Below, piece after piece: positions 1-8,059 of a stretch of DNA of 36,714 nucleotides. The position numbers and the translations under genes were made by a program. The stretch lies in contig JAPLQX010000021.1 of assembly GCA_026399435.1 (NCBI GenBank), positions 1 to 36,714 of the forward strand, in the 5' to 3' direction. The notes beneath the pieces were generated by a model. The model was not told the DNA's origin. It did no database searches and saw only the letters and a program-made list of their open reading frames with translations. Source of the stretch: Rhodocyclales bacterium (GTDB lineage: Bacteria > Pseudomonadota > Gammaproteobacteria > Burkholderiales > Rhodocyclaceae). Every line of letters starts with the position of its first letter. The first letter of the stretch is position 1.

Positions 1-233
1 ATCGCCTCGGAGCGCGCCTGGGAACCATATTGCTGAGCGACCATCTTCATCGGCACTTTGCCCGGACGGAAACCCGCCATCTTCACGGTGCGCGACATCC
101 GCTTCAGACGCTGCTCGACGTCCTTGTCGATCTCCGCCATGGCCACCGTCATGTCGATGCGCCGTTCCAGCGCACTGCTGGTGTCGATTGCCACGTCCGT
201 CGTTGCCTTGTCCGTCATCTCTATATCCGTCAT
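1..233 (-). CDS. tig: Trigger factor, N-terminal part (runs off the window)
   Basis: Only the first ~77 codons are present; the gene continues below position 1. The translation ends with the hallmark ribosome-binding signature of trigger factor: the segment MAGFRPGKVPMKMVAQQYG matches the GFRxGKVP loop that docks on ribosomal protein L23. Trigger factor is the ribosome-bound chaperone and prolyl isomerase that meets nascent chains at the exit tunnel. Three in-frame ATG starts exist (245, 233, 218) and none has a convincing Shine-Dalgarno. I give the middle one; the true start could be either neighbour. tRNA-Leu lies 52 bases upstream on the same strand. In many proteobacteria tig leads a tig-clpP-clpX-lon cluster, which would lie outside this window. 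Confidence 0.93.
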   Translation of the reverse strand, partial: MTDIEMTDKATTDVAIDTSSALERRIDMTVAMAEIDKDVEQRLKRMSRTVKMAGFRPGKVPMKMVAQQYGSQARSEA

Positions 234-284
234 TGAAGAATTCATTGAAAAAAACCGCACCAAAATCAAACTGCGCCCAAACGC

Positions 285-369
285 TGGTGCCCGGGAAGGG
301 ACTCGAACCCCCACGCCTCGCGGCGCCAGAACCTAAATCTGGTGCGTCTACCAATTCCGCCACCCGGGC
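285..369 (-). tRNA. tRNA-Leu (anticodon UAG)
   Basis: The reverse complement begins GCCCGGGTGGCGGAATTGG and ends CCCGGGC-A-CCA, giving a perfect seven-base acceptor stem with an encoded CCA tail. The anticodon arm is CCAGA / TTTAGGT / TCTGG, so the anticodon is TAG, a leucine tRNA reading CUN codons. A long variable arm (around CGCCGCGAGGCG) and the T-arm GGTTCGAGTCC complete a class II tRNA of 85 bases including CCA. It lies just upstream of tig on the same strand. Confidence 0.96.
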
Positions 370-538
370 GCGTGTCGCAGCCGGCCAGCAAGCAAAGCCG
401 GAACGATACGACGTGGATTGCGAATTTTACCTGCTTTCGGGGACCGGAGGACAGCGAACAGAAGGTGGAAAACAGCGGCGAAGGTGGCGCATAGCCCCGG
501 TAGAATCCAGCCTTCAGCCCCTGCCTTGCGCCCCCTGA

Positions 539-1375
539 ATGGCCGTCGATCACTACGAAAACTTCCCCGTTGCCTCGATTCTTCTGCCCGCTCCGCTGCG
601 CGAGCCGGTCGCAGCCATCTATGGCTTCGCCCGCAGTGCGGATGACTTCGCCGACGAGGGAGACCATTCGCCGCAACAACGCAGCGCGCTGCTGGCAGGC
701 TACCAGGCCGAACTGGACGCGATAGAAGAGGGCCTGCCGACACAGCATTCGGTCTTCCTGCGCCTGAAGCCGGTGATCGCCGAGTACAAGCTGCCGCTGC
801 AACTGTTCCGCGACCTGCTGGATGCCTTCATTCAGGACGTGAGCAAGGATCGTTACCGTGACTTTGCGGAACTGATGAACTACTGCCACCGCTCGGCCGA
901 TCCGGTCGGACGCCTGCTGCTGCATCTGTTCGGCCACGCCACAGCGCAGAACCTGTCTCGCTCGGACGCGATCTGCTCGGCGCTGCAGTTGATCAACCAC
1001 TGGCAGGATGTCGGCATCGATGCGCTGAAGGGCGCACACGGTCGGATTTATCTGCCGCAAGACGAGATGGCAAGGTTTGGCGTCAGCGACAGCGACATCC
1101 GTCGCCGTGTCACCACCGCCGACTTATCCGCTTTACTGCAATTCCAGGTGGGCCGCGCCCGCGCCCTGATGCTCTCCGGCGCCCAGCTGGGCTGGGATCT
1201 GCCGGGACGCATCGGCCTCGAAATCCGCGCCATCGTCGCTGGCGGCCTGCGCATACTGGATAAAATCGAGGCGGTTGATTACGATGTCTTCAGCCGGCGG
1301 CCGACGCTTCAGGCTCCCGACTGGCCTCTCATCCTGTGGAACTCGCTGGTCCGCCCTCTGGACACCCACCCGTGA
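539..1375 (+). CDS. hpnC: HpnC, squalene/phytoene synthase-like (hydroxysqualene step)
   Basis: A 278-residue trans-isoprenyl diphosphate synthase-fold protein. The first aspartate-rich motif is DDFADEGD (about residues 35-42) and the second lies in NHWQDVGID (about 151-159). In the bacterial HpnCDE route, HpnD joins two farnesyl diphosphates to presqualene diphosphate, HpnC converts this to hydroxysqualene, and HpnE reduces it to squalene. The N-terminus (MAVDHYENFPVAS) is the usual one for HpnC, which supports the ATG at 539 although no clear Shine-Dalgarno is visible. The stop overlaps the hpnD start in GTGA, so translation is probably coupled. The 169 bases upstream to the tRNA hold a TAGAAT box (501-506) but no matching -35. 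Squalene-hopene cyclase is not in the window. Confidence 0.93.
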   Translation: MAVDHYENFPVASILLPAPLREPVAAIYGFARSADDFADEGDHSPQQRSALLAGYQAELDAIEEGLPTQHSVFLRLKPVIAEYKLPLQLFRDLLDAFIQDVSKDRYRDFAELMNYCHRSADPVGRLLLHLFGHATAQNLSRSDAICSALQLINHWQDVGIDALKGAHGRIYLPQDEMARFGVSDSDIRRRVTTADLSALLQFQVGRARALMLSGAQLGWDLPGRIGLEIRAIVAGGLRILDKIEAVDYDVFSRRPTLQAPDWPLILWNSLVRPLDTHP

Positions 1376-2205
1376 CACCCGACCAATACTGCCAGGAACG
1401 GGCCGCGCAAAGCGGCTCAAGCTTCTACTACAGCTTCCTGTTTCTCGAACCGCTGCGCCGCCAGGCCATTACGGCGCTCTATGCCTTTTGCCGCGAAGTC
1501 GACGACGTGGTCGACGAATGCCCCGACGCCCTTCTGGCGCGCGCCAAACTAGGCTGGTGGCGCAACGAAGTGAAGGCGCTGTATGAAGGCCATCCCACCC
1601 ATCCGGTTACGCAGGCACTGGCGGCATCCGTGAAAAGCTTCTCTCTGCCGCAGGAACAATTGCTGGAAATCATCGATGGCATGGAGATGGATCTCGACCA
1701 GGTTCGCTACGAGGATTTCAAGGCGCTGCACCTGTATTGCTATCGGGTCGCCAGTGTGGTCGGCTTGCTCGCCGCCGAAATCTTCGGCTACAGCGACCGC
1801 CTGACACTCAAGTACGCCCACGACCTCGGTTTGGCCTTCCAGCTCACCAACATAATTCGCGATGTCGGCGAAGATGCCAGGCGCGGCCGTATCTACCTGC
1901 CGCAGGACGATCTGGCGCGCTTCGGCGTCACTCAAGCCGATCTTCTGCAGGCGCACTACAGCGAGAATTTTCGCCGGCTCTTGGCATTCCAGGTCGAGCG
2001 CGCCCAGGCCATGTATCAGCAGGCCTTTGCCCAGCTTCCCGCGGCCGACCGCAAGGCACAGCGGGCCGGGCTGATCATGGCCGCGATCTACCGCGCCACG
2101 CTCGATGAAATCGTGCGCGACGACTATCGCGTGCTGGACCAGCGCATCTCCCTGCCGCCGCTGCGCAAGCTGTGGCTGGCGGGCAAAACCTGGATAACGG
2201 CTTGA
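1372..2205 (+). CDS. hpnD: HpnD, presqualene diphosphate synthase
   Basis: This 277-residue protein starts at GTG 1372 inside the hpnC stop (GTGA). That start gives VTPDQYCQERAAQSGSSFYY, the standard beginning of HpnD. An upstream in-frame ATG at 1336 would add twelve residues read from hpnC and is less likely. Both aspartate motifs are intact: DDVVDE (about 43-48) and NIIRDVGEDARRGRIYLPQD (about 160-179). The family condenses two farnesyl diphosphates into presqualene diphosphate, the first committed step of squalene and hopanoid synthesis. It overlaps hpnE downstream in TTGA. HpnC and HpnD are paralogues, and their tandem order is typical of hopanoid loci in proteobacteria. Confidence 0.95.
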   Translation: MTPDQYCQERAAQSGSSFYYSFLFLEPLRRQAITALYAFCREVDDVVDECPDALLARAKLGWWRNEVKALYEGHPTHPVTQALAASVKSFSLPQEQLLEIIDGMEMDLDQVRYEDFKALHLYCYRVASVVGLLAAEIFGYSDRLTLKYAHDLGLAFQLTNIIRDVGEDARRGRIYLPQDDLARFGVTQADLLQAHYSENFRRLLAFQVERAQAMYQQAFAQLPAADRKAQRAGLIMAAIYRATLDEIVRDDYRVLDQRISLPPLRKLWLAGKTWITA

Positions 2206-3458
2206 AGATTGCCATCATCGGCGCCGGCTACGCCGGACTGGCCGCAGCCGTCGAACTGAGCACGGCGGGCAGCCAGGTAGAGGTATTCGAAGCCTCGCGC
2301 GTACCCGGCGGTCGCGCCCGCGCGACGCAGATCGAAGGCTTCAGCGTCGATAACGGGCAGCACATCCTGGTCGGCGCCTACACCGAAACCTTGCGCCTGA
2401 TGCGCGCGGTCGGCGCCAATCCCGACCGCTTGCTCAAGCGCACCCCGCTGCGTTTCGAATTCCCCGGCGAGTTCGTCATGAGCGCGCCGCGCTTGCCCGC
2501 ACCGCTGCACACCGCCTTTGCGCTGCTGCTCGCCCGAGGACTTGACTGGCGCGAAAAGTGGGCCGCCATCCGGCTCATGCAGGGCCTGCAGGCGCGCAAG
2601 TTCGTCGTCGAGCCCGACATCACGGTCGCCCAATGGCTGGAGCGCAACAAAACGCCGTCCCGCCAGCGCCGACTCTTGTGGGAGCCGCTGTGCATCGCGG
2701 CGCTGAACACCCCGGCCGAGCGTGCCTCGGCCCAGGTGCTGGCCAACGTCTTGCGCGACAGCTTGGGCGGAACGCGCTCCGCCAGCGACATGCTGCTGCC
2801 GCAAGTCGATCTCACCGCCCTGTTTCCGGAACCGGCGGCGAAGTTCATCGCCGAGCGCGGCGGTATGGTGCATACCGGCCATCGGGTCGGCACGCTCGAA
2901 CGCGATGGCGACGCATGGCGGATCGATGGTGCGGGACCGTTCCCACAGGTCATTGTCGCCGTCGCGCCCTATCACCTCGGCAATCTCCTGCCGGAAATGG
3001 CACCGCAGGTGGCTCACTTCGACTGGGAGCCCATCGTCACCAGCTACTTCAGCTACCCGGATTGGGTGCGCCTGGCGCAGCCCATGCTCGGCGTGGATGC
3101 CGGGCTCGCGCAATGGCTGTTCGACCGCGGTCAACTGTGTGGACAATACGGCCTGATCGCCGCCGTCATCAGCGCACGCGGCCGGCATCTGGACTTGCCG
3201 ACGGCAGAGCTGGAGCGTGGCATCCATGAAGAAATTGCCCGCATCGTGCCCGATCTGCCGGCGCCTCTGTCCGTGCAAACCATCACCGAAAAGCGGGCCA
3301 CCTTCGCCTGCGTTCCTAACCTGCGCCGGCCGCCCGCGCGAACCGCGCTGCCCGGCCTGTGGCTGGCCGGAGACTATGTTGCCGGCGACTACCCGGCGAC
3401 GATCGAAGGCGCAGTGCGCAGCGGCGTCGCTGCCGCGAGGCAGGTGCTTGCCGCTTGA
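2202..3458 (+). CDS. hpnE: HpnE, FAD-dependent hydroxysqualene reductase
   Basis: A 418-residue amine-oxidase/desaturase-type flavoprotein. The N-terminus shows a Rossmann dinucleotide fold, KIAIIGAGYAGLAAAVEL, followed by the acidic end of strand two (VEVFEAS). The C-terminus carries the second FAD-binding segment, LPGLWLAGDYVAGDYPATIE, and then GAVRSGVAAA. HpnE reduces hydroxysqualene to squalene. I choose TTG 2202 because it overlaps the hpnD stop (TTGA), mirrors the GTGA junction upstream and starts exactly at the family N-terminus. GTG 2172 would add ten residues from the hpnD overlap. It ends ten bases before the convergent ABC ATPase gene. Confidence 0.92.
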   Translation: MKIAIIGAGYAGLAAAVELSTAGSQVEVFEASRVPGGRARATQIEGFSVDNGQHILVGAYTETLRLMRAVGANPDRLLKRTPLRFEFPGEFVMSAPRLPAPLHTAFALLLARGLDWREKWAAIRLMQGLQARKFVVEPDITVAQWLERNKTPSRQRRLLWEPLCIAALNTPAERASAQVLANVLRDSLGGTRSASDMLLPQVDLTALFPEPAAKFIAERGGMVHTGHRVGTLERDGDAWRIDGAGPFPQVIVAVAPYHLGNLLPEMAPQVAHFDWEPIVTSYFSYPDWVRLAQPMLGVDAGLAQWLFDRGQLCGQYGLIAAVISARGRHLDLPTAELERGIHEEIARIVPDLPAPLSVQTITEKRATFACVPNLRRPPARTALPGLWLAGDYVAGDYPATIEGAVRSGVAAARQVLAA

Positions 3459-3468
3459 ACCGGCAGAC

Positions 3469-4158
3469 TCAGACTTCCAGATGCCCAGCGGACAGCCGCA
3501 GCGTGCGCCCGCAACGATGCGCAAGCGCCTCGTCGTGGGTCACCAGGATCAGCGTGGTGCCGGCTTCGGCATTCATGGCGAACATCAGGTCGATGATCTG
3601 CGCCCCGGTGGCGGCATCGAGATTGCCGGTGGGCTCGTCGGCCAGCAGGAGCTGCGGCCGCATGGCGAAGGCGCGCGCCAGCGCCACGCGCTGCTGCTCG
3701 CCGCCGGAAAGGTGTTTCGGATAGTGCCCCAGCCTCGCCCCGAGGCCGACGCGCGCCAGCATCGCCTGCGCGGTGGCGTGGGCATCGGCGCGACCTGCCA
3801 GTTCCAGCGGCAGCATGGTGTTCTCCAGCGCCGTCAGGGCCGGCAGCAGCTGGAAGGACTGAAAGACGAAGCCGAGCAGCCGGCCGCGCAGTGCGGCGCG
3901 GGCATCTTCGTCGAGATCGGCGAGATCCTGTCCGCCCAGATGCACCGCGCCCGACGAGGGGAGGTCGAGCCCCGCCATCAGACCGAGCAGGGTCGACTTG
4001 CCCGAACCTGAAGCGCCGACGATGGCCACCGCCTCGCCGGACGTCACGGCAAACGAAATCTCGTGCAGAATCGTGAGCGTGCCGTCGCCGCTGGGAACGA
4101 TCTTGCCCAGTTCGACCACATCGATCACCACATCTGCCGCCAACTGATTCTCACCCAT
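3469..4158 (-). CDS. ybbA: ABC transporter ATP-binding protein, YbbA/LolD type
   Basis: A 229-residue ATPase with every ABC element: Walker A GASGSGKS (48-55), Q-loop FVFQSFQLLPAL (97-108), signature LSGGEQQRVALARA (150-163), Walker B LLLADEP (170-176) and H-loop LVTHD (205-209). The sequence is closest in feel to the MacB/LolD/YbbA branch, which serves FtsX-like permeases rather than import systems. Divergent pairing with tesA matches the ybbA-tesA arrangement of E. coli. There, however, ybbA is followed by a large permease gene (ybbP). Here the downstream neighbour is the convergent hpnE, so the permease must be elsewhere or lost. The start ATG (4158-4156) shares two bases with the tesA ATG. 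Longer in-frame starts would lie inside tesA. Confidence 0.88.
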   Translation of the reverse strand: MGENQLAADVVIDVVELGKIVPSGDGTLTILHEISFAVTSGEAVAIVGASGSGKSTLLGLMAGLDLPSSGAVHLGGQDLADLDEDARAALRGRLLGFVFQSFQLLPALTALENTMLPLELAGRADAHATAQAMLARVGLGARLGHYPKHLSGGEQQRVALARAFAMRPQLLLADEPTGNLDAATGAQIIDLMFAMNAEAGTTLILVTHDEALAHRCGRTLRLSAGHLEV

Positions 4159-4777
4159 GTTCAAACGATTCGCCTCCCGCTTTTGCTTCCTGGTCCTGTC
4201 CTGTTGCAGCTTCGCCGCCGGTGCGGCCGAACCGCGCATTCTGATCTACGGCGACAGCCTCTCCGCCGGCTTCGGTATCGCCGTCAGCCAGAGCTGGCCC
4301 GCCCTGCTCGGACAGCGATTGCAGGCCACAGGTTCCAAGCTCACCGTCACCAACGCCAGCATCAGCGGCGAAACCACGGCCGGCGGACGCGCGCGCTTCG
4401 CTGCCGCGCTTGATCAGTTCAAGCCCGCCATCGTCATTCTCGCACTCGGCGCCAACGATGGCTTGCGCGGCCTGCCGGTGACGGAGATGAAGGGCAATCT
4501 CGCCTTCATGGTAACGCTGGCCAAGAAACACCATGCGCGAATGCTGCTGGTCGGCATGCATTTGCCGCCCAATTACGGGCAGAAATACACGCAGGAATTC
4601 GACGCCGCATTCCGCGATCTCGCCAGGCGCGAGAAAGTCGCCTTGCTGCCCTTCCTGCTCGAGCCCATCGCCCTCGATCAAAACGCCTACCAGGCCGACG
4701 GCCTGCATCCGACCGCTGCCGCACAGCCGAAGATTCTCGATCACGTCTGGAACGCGCTCAAACCGCTCCTCCCGTAA
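4157..4777 (+). CDS. tesA: Periplasmic acyl-CoA thioesterase/arylesterase, SGNH family
   Basis: A 206-residue SGNH hydrolase with a cleavable signal peptide: basic MFKRFASR, a hydrophobic stretch to about residue 20 and a likely cut after AGAAE. Block I is YGDSLSAG with nucleophile Ser34, block II includes Gly70, block III is GAND with Asn100, and block V is DGLHPT with Asp181 and His184. All four catalytic or oxyanion positions are therefore present. E. coli TesA (thioesterase I/protease I/lysophospholipase L1) has the same size and layout. The substrate in vivo cannot be told from sequence. It is divergent from ybbA with start codons overlapping in CATG, and no clear Shine-Dalgarno is seen. 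mnmH follows six bases after the stop, so the two may be co-transcribed. Confidence 0.92.
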   Translation: MFKRFASRFCFLVLSCCSFAAGAAEPRILIYGDSLSAGFGIAVSQSWPALLGQRLQATGSKLTVTNASISGETTAGGRARFAAALDQFKPAIVILALGANDGLRGLPVTEMKGNLAFMVTLAKKHHARMLLVGMHLPPNYGQKYTQEFDAAFRDLARREKVALLPFLLEPIALDQNAYQADGLHPTAAAQPKILDHVWNALKPLLP

Positions 4778-4783
4778 AACCCG

Positions 4784-5845
4784 ATGTCCGAAAAACTGCC
4801 CAAGGGAGTGGCGACGGTAGCACAGCTCGCCGAATTCGACACCCTGATCGACGCCCGCGCCCCGAGCGAATTCGCCGAGGATCATTTGCCCGGCGCGATC
4901 AGCCTGCCGGTGCTGGATGACGAGGAGCGGGCCCGCGTCGGCACGCTCTACAAGCAGGTCTCCGTGTTCGAAGCGAAGAAGCTCGGCGCCGCGCTGGTAG
5001 CGAAGAACGTCGCGCGCCACATCGAAGAGCACATGCTCGACAAACCCAAGAGCTGGCGGCCGCTGGTGTATTGCTGGCGCGGCGGCCAGCGCAGCGGCGC
5101 CTTCACCCACATCCTGCGGGAAATCGGCTGGGATGCCCATCGCATTCAGGGCGGCTACAAGAGCTGGCGCCACCATGTCATCGAGCAACTGGCCCTGCTG
5201 CCGCCGCGGGAGAAGTTTCGTGTCGTCACCGGCGCCACCGGCAGCGGCAAGAGTCGCCTGCTGGAAGCCCTGGCCGCACGCGGCGGGCAGATCCTGCATC
5301 TCGAAGAACTGGCGGCCCACAAAGGGTCGGTGCTGGGCAACCTGCCCGGCCAGCCGCAACCGGCGCAAAAAGGCTTCGAGACGCAACTGTTCGCGGCGCT
5401 GTCTGCGCTCGACCTGGAGCGGCCCGTGTTCGTCGAGGCCGAGAGCCGCAAGATCGGCCGTCTGCAGGTGCCCGATGCCCTGCTCGATGCCATCCGTGGC
5501 GCCCCCGGGCTGCGTATCGAGGCTTCGCTGCGGGCCCGGGTCGAATTTCTCCTGCGCGATTACGACTATGCGATTGCCGACCCAGCATGGCTGATGGGGC
5601 GGCTGGAGCAGCTCAAGGGCCTGCAAAGCAAAGAAACGCTCGAACGCTGGCGCTCGCTGATCGCGGCGCGGGATTTCCCGGCCCTGGTGGAAGAGCTGCT
5701 GACGCTGCACTACGACCCGCTCTACAAGCGTTCACAAGCGTCCAACTACCACTCGTTCGAAGCCGCGATCCGCTACGCCACGGATCGGCTCGATGCGGCC
5801 GCGCTCGACCGGCTGGCGGCGGAGATACTGGCTACATCTGCCTGA
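4784..5845 (+). CDS. mnmH: tRNA 2-selenouridine synthase
   Basis: A 353-residue protein with an N-terminal rhodanese domain and a C-terminal P-loop domain, the SelU/MnmH architecture. The rhodanese active-site loop is YCWRGGQRSG with catalytic Cys97, the same position as in E. coli. The P-loop GATGSGKS lies at 150-157, followed by the conserved HKGSVLGNLPGQPQPAQKGF block. The enzyme geranylates and then selenates 2-thiouridine at the wobble position of Lys, Glu and Gln tRNAs, using selenophosphate. The selenophosphate synthetase gene selD is not in this window and should exist elsewhere if the pathway works. The 3' end overlaps the convergent response-regulator gene by 14 bases. Confidence 0.94.
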   Translation: MSEKLPKGVATVAQLAEFDTLIDARAPSEFAEDHLPGAISLPVLDDEERARVGTLYKQVSVFEAKKLGAALVAKNVARHIEEHMLDKPKSWRPLVYCWRGGQRSGAFTHILREIGWDAHRIQGGYKSWRHHVIEQLALLPPREKFRVVTGATGSGKSRLLEALAARGGQILHLEELAAHKGSVLGNLPGQPQPAQKGFETQLFAALSALDLERPVFVEAESRKIGRLQVPDALLDAIRGAPGLRIEASLRARVEFLLRDYDYAIADPAWLMGRLEQLKGLQSKETLERWRSLIAARDFPALVEELLTLHYDPLYKRSQASNYHSFEAAIRYATDRLDAAALDRLAAEILATSA

Positions 5846-6590
5846 ACAAATGCGCGTGGCCGCGGCTCACAGCCACCGACTCCGAACGATCCCTCAGTTT
5901 CAACGTGACCCGGCCGAACGCATCGTGGCGCGCCGAGACGACCTGCCGCACATTCACCAGCGTGCCGCGATGCACCTGCCAGAACTGCTCGGGATCGAGC
6001 TGTTCCAGCAGTTCCTTGATCGGCGTGCGGATCAGCAGCTCGGCGTCGCGGGTGAACACTGCGGTGTATTTGTCGGTCGCCTGGAAGTAGCAAATTTCGT
6101 CGGCCGAAACCAGCCGCACGTCATTGCCGACGGAAGCGCGCACCCAGCGCAGATGCTCCGCGGGCTTCGGCAGCAGCGCCTGCAAACGCCGCAACAGATC
6201 GTCGGACTGCGCGCCGGCGGGCGCCGGAGACAGGCGCTGCAGGCGTTCGATGGCCGCCGCCAGCCTGTCGTCGCCGACCGGCTTGAGCAGGTAATCCACC
6301 GCTTCACGCTCGAAGGCCTGTACCGCAAATTCGTCGTAGGCAGTGACGAAGACGACGCGGCAGGTCGTGCGAACTTCCGGCTTCAGGGCCTGCACGACTT
6401 CCAGACCGGACAGCCCGGGCATGCGAATGTCGAGGAAGGCGATGTCCGGCCGCAGGGCCTCGATCATGTCCCGCGCCTCGATGCCATTGGCCGCCACCCC
6501 GGCAATCTCGAGCTGCGGCCACAGCTGGGCAAGTCGCGCAACGAGATGCTTGGCCAGCAGCGGCTCGTCGTCCGCAATGATCGCCTTCAT
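5832..6590 (-). CDS. LytTR-family response regulator (AlgR/LytR type)
   Basis: A 252-residue protein. The receiver domain (about 1-120) has the acidic pair DDE (7-9), phospho-acceptor Asp54 in FLDIRMPG, the Thr of FVTAYDE (about 81-87) and Lys103 in LLKPVGDD. A LytTR DNA-binding domain fills about residues 145-250, with the typical WVRA..GNDVRLV, YFQATDKYTAVFT and FWQVHRGTLVNV blocks. It is the output partner of the kinase encoded immediately upstream, whose stop overlaps this start in ATGA. LytTR regulators of this kind control surface polysaccharide, motility or uptake genes; the target is not deducible here. It converges on mnmH with a 14-base overlap. Confidence 0.92.
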   Translation of the reverse strand: MKAIIADDEPLLAKHLVARLAQLWPQLEIAGVAANGIEARDMIEALRPDIAFLDIRMPGLSGLEVVQALKPEVRTTCRVVFVTAYDEFAVQAFEREAVDYLLKPVGDDRLAAAIERLQRLSPAPAGAQSDDLLRRLQALLPKPAEHLRWVRASVGNDVRLVSADEICYFQATDKYTAVFTRDAELLIRTPIKELLEQLDPEQFWQVHRGTLVNVRQVVSARHDAFGRVTLKLRDRSESVAVSRGHAHLFRQM

Positions 6591-7582
6591 GCCGGACCCC
6601 CGACGGGTACGCTCATCGTCGCCGTCACGCCAGCGCCGACTCCTGAACTCAGTTCGAGGCTCGCCGTCGGCCCATAGAGCGCCGCGAGACGGGCCCGGAT
6701 GTTGGCGACGCCAATGCCCTCGCCCGGCGTTTCGGCAAAACCGAGGCCATCGTCGTTGACGGAAATCTGTAGCCGGTCGCCCTGCCTCCGGGCGGAAACG
6801 GTGACACGGCCGCCGGCGACCTTCGGCTCCAGCCCGTGACGAATCGCGTTTTCCACCAGTGGCTGCAGCAGCATGGGCGGGAAGGCATGGGCCAGCAGTT
6901 CCGGCGCAATCTCGAAGGCATAGGCCAGACGCTCTCCCATGCGAATCTTCAAGACATCCAGATAAGCCGTCAGCAGGGCCACCTCGTCGGCCAGCGTGCC
7001 GCCCTCGGCGCGGGTGCGGGCCAGGCTGGAACGCAAATAGACTATCAGCGCATCCAGCAAGCGTGACGCGAGTTTCGGGTCGGCGTCGATCAGGGCCGCA
7101 ACGTTGGCCAGCGAATTGAACAGGAAGTGCGGCTCGATCTGTGCCTGAAGCATGCGCAACTGCGCGGCCAGGCTTTGCTTCTCGGCTTCCAGCCGCGCCA
7201 GTTCACGTGCCTGGAGTTGGCCTTCGAGCAGCGCATTGCGCTGGCGCAGCCAGACGAAACCGCTGCCGATGGCGCCGAACATCGCGCCGGCCACCAGCGT
7301 AGTCACCAACTTGCTGCCTTGCAGCAGCCCCGGATAACCGATCAGCAAGCCACCCAGCGCGCTACCGCCGACCAGCCCGAGCACGACGCCCGCAGCTATG
7401 CCCAGGCCGCGCCAGGCACCCACCCAGGGCAGGCGCCAGGTAAGCTGGGAGCAGGCATAGATGCCCAGGCCGATGCACTGCGAAACAACGAGGTTCTGCC
7501 AGAAATAGCCGCCGGTACCGAGCGCGGTGAGAAAAACCGCAATCAGGAAGCTGAATATCAGTGTCGCGACGAGGATCGGCAT
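6587..7582 (-). CDS. Membrane sensor histidine kinase, LytS/AlgZ type
   Basis: A 331-residue inner-membrane kinase. Four hydrophobic segments (about 3-23, 31-48, 60-84 and 92-111) are followed by a short coiled coil rich in Leu, Glu and Ala (about 113-145). The phosphoacceptor block QIEPHFLFNSLANV places His152 in the His_kinase family box found with LytTR regulators. The ATPase domain has the N-box VENAIRHGLEPK and the G-box DDGLGF, then GEGIGVANIRARL. It has no large periplasmic sensor, so the signal is probably sensed in the membrane. The stop overlaps the regulator gene downstream (ATGA), and the gene begins seven bases after the 2TM-domain gene, so the three form an operon. Confidence 0.92.
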   Translation of the reverse strand: MPILVATLIFSFLIAVFLTALGTGGYFWQNLVVSQCIGLGIYACSQLTWRLPWVGAWRGLGIAAGVVLGLVGGSALGGLLIGYPGLLQGSKLVTTLVAGAMFGAIGSGFVWLRQRNALLEGQLQARELARLEAEKQSLAAQLRMLQAQIEPHFLFNSLANVAALIDADPKLASRLLDALIVYLRSSLARTRAEGGTLADEVALLTAYLDVLKIRMGERLAYAFEIAPELLAHAFPPMLLQPLVENAIRHGLEPKVAGGRVTVSARRQGDRLQISVNDDGLGFAETPGEGIGVANIRARLAALYGPTASLELSSGVGAGVTATMSVPVGGPA

Positions 7583-7589
7583 GGGGCGA

Positions 7590-7898
7590 TTATTTCACGT
7601 CCCGCGCGGCCAGCAGTTCACGCAGCTTGCGTTCTTCCCATTCGGCGCCCAGCCAGCGGCCGCGCGCCAGGGTGCCGACAGCGTGCAAGGCCAGCCATAT
7701 CACCCCGCCCGCAAGCGGCCAGTAGAACCACAGGCGGTCGGGAGAGACGAGCAGGTTGATGGCAGCCAGGCCGGCACTGACCACGACAAGTACCAGCAGA
7801 TGACGATAGAAACTGCGCAGCCCGCGCACCTGGCGCCGGGCGTCGCGCTCGGCGACGGAGAGATTCGGATCGTCCGTGATACGGGAGCAGCAGGCCAT
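7590..7898 (-). CDS. 2TM-domain membrane protein
   Basis: A 102-residue protein with two hydrophobic helices (about 32-50 and 57-77) between a charged N-terminus and a basic/acidic C-terminal tail, WEERKLRELLAA. The layout, with the PDRLWFYWPL loop between the helices, is that of the 2TM domain family, often found near LytS-type kinases. The start ATG at 7898 has a strong Shine-Dalgarno (AAGGAGAAAATC-ATG). Longer in-frame starts lack one. As first gene of the operon with the kinase and regulator, it may modulate the kinase; that is inference. The 161 bases between it and lapD hold no other feature I can support. Confidence 0.86.
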   Translation of the reverse strand: MACCSRITDDPNLSVAERDARRQVRGLRSFYRHLLVLVVVSAGLAAINLLVSPDRLWFYWPLAGGVIWLALHAVGTLARGRWLGAEWEERKLRELLAARDVK

Positions 7899-8059
7899 GA
7901 TTTTCTCCTTGACGGGTTGCCCGCTTGAACGGGATGGCGGCAGTCTCGACGGAACCGGGGTGCGCGAAAAGACGAATGCGACAGTCGGCATCACTCGCGG
8001 CATGAACTGCGCCAGGAGGCGACGAAATGCAGCTCACGCCACCATGACGCGAACTCCCG

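Noticed and set aside
501..506. TAGAAT as a -10 box for hpnCDE
   Set aside because: The best-spaced upstream hexamer (GCGAAG) does not resemble a -35, so I did not list a promoter.
2124..3524. A 466-codon frame opposite hpnE
   Set aside because: hpnE is intact on the other strand; this frame shows no family features.
6628..6648. GTCGGCGCTGGCGTGACGGCG in the histidine kinase as a further repeat copy
   Set aside because: It encodes SGVGAGVTATMS at the normal end of an HATPase domain, where Gly-rich residues are expected, so chance similarity is likely.
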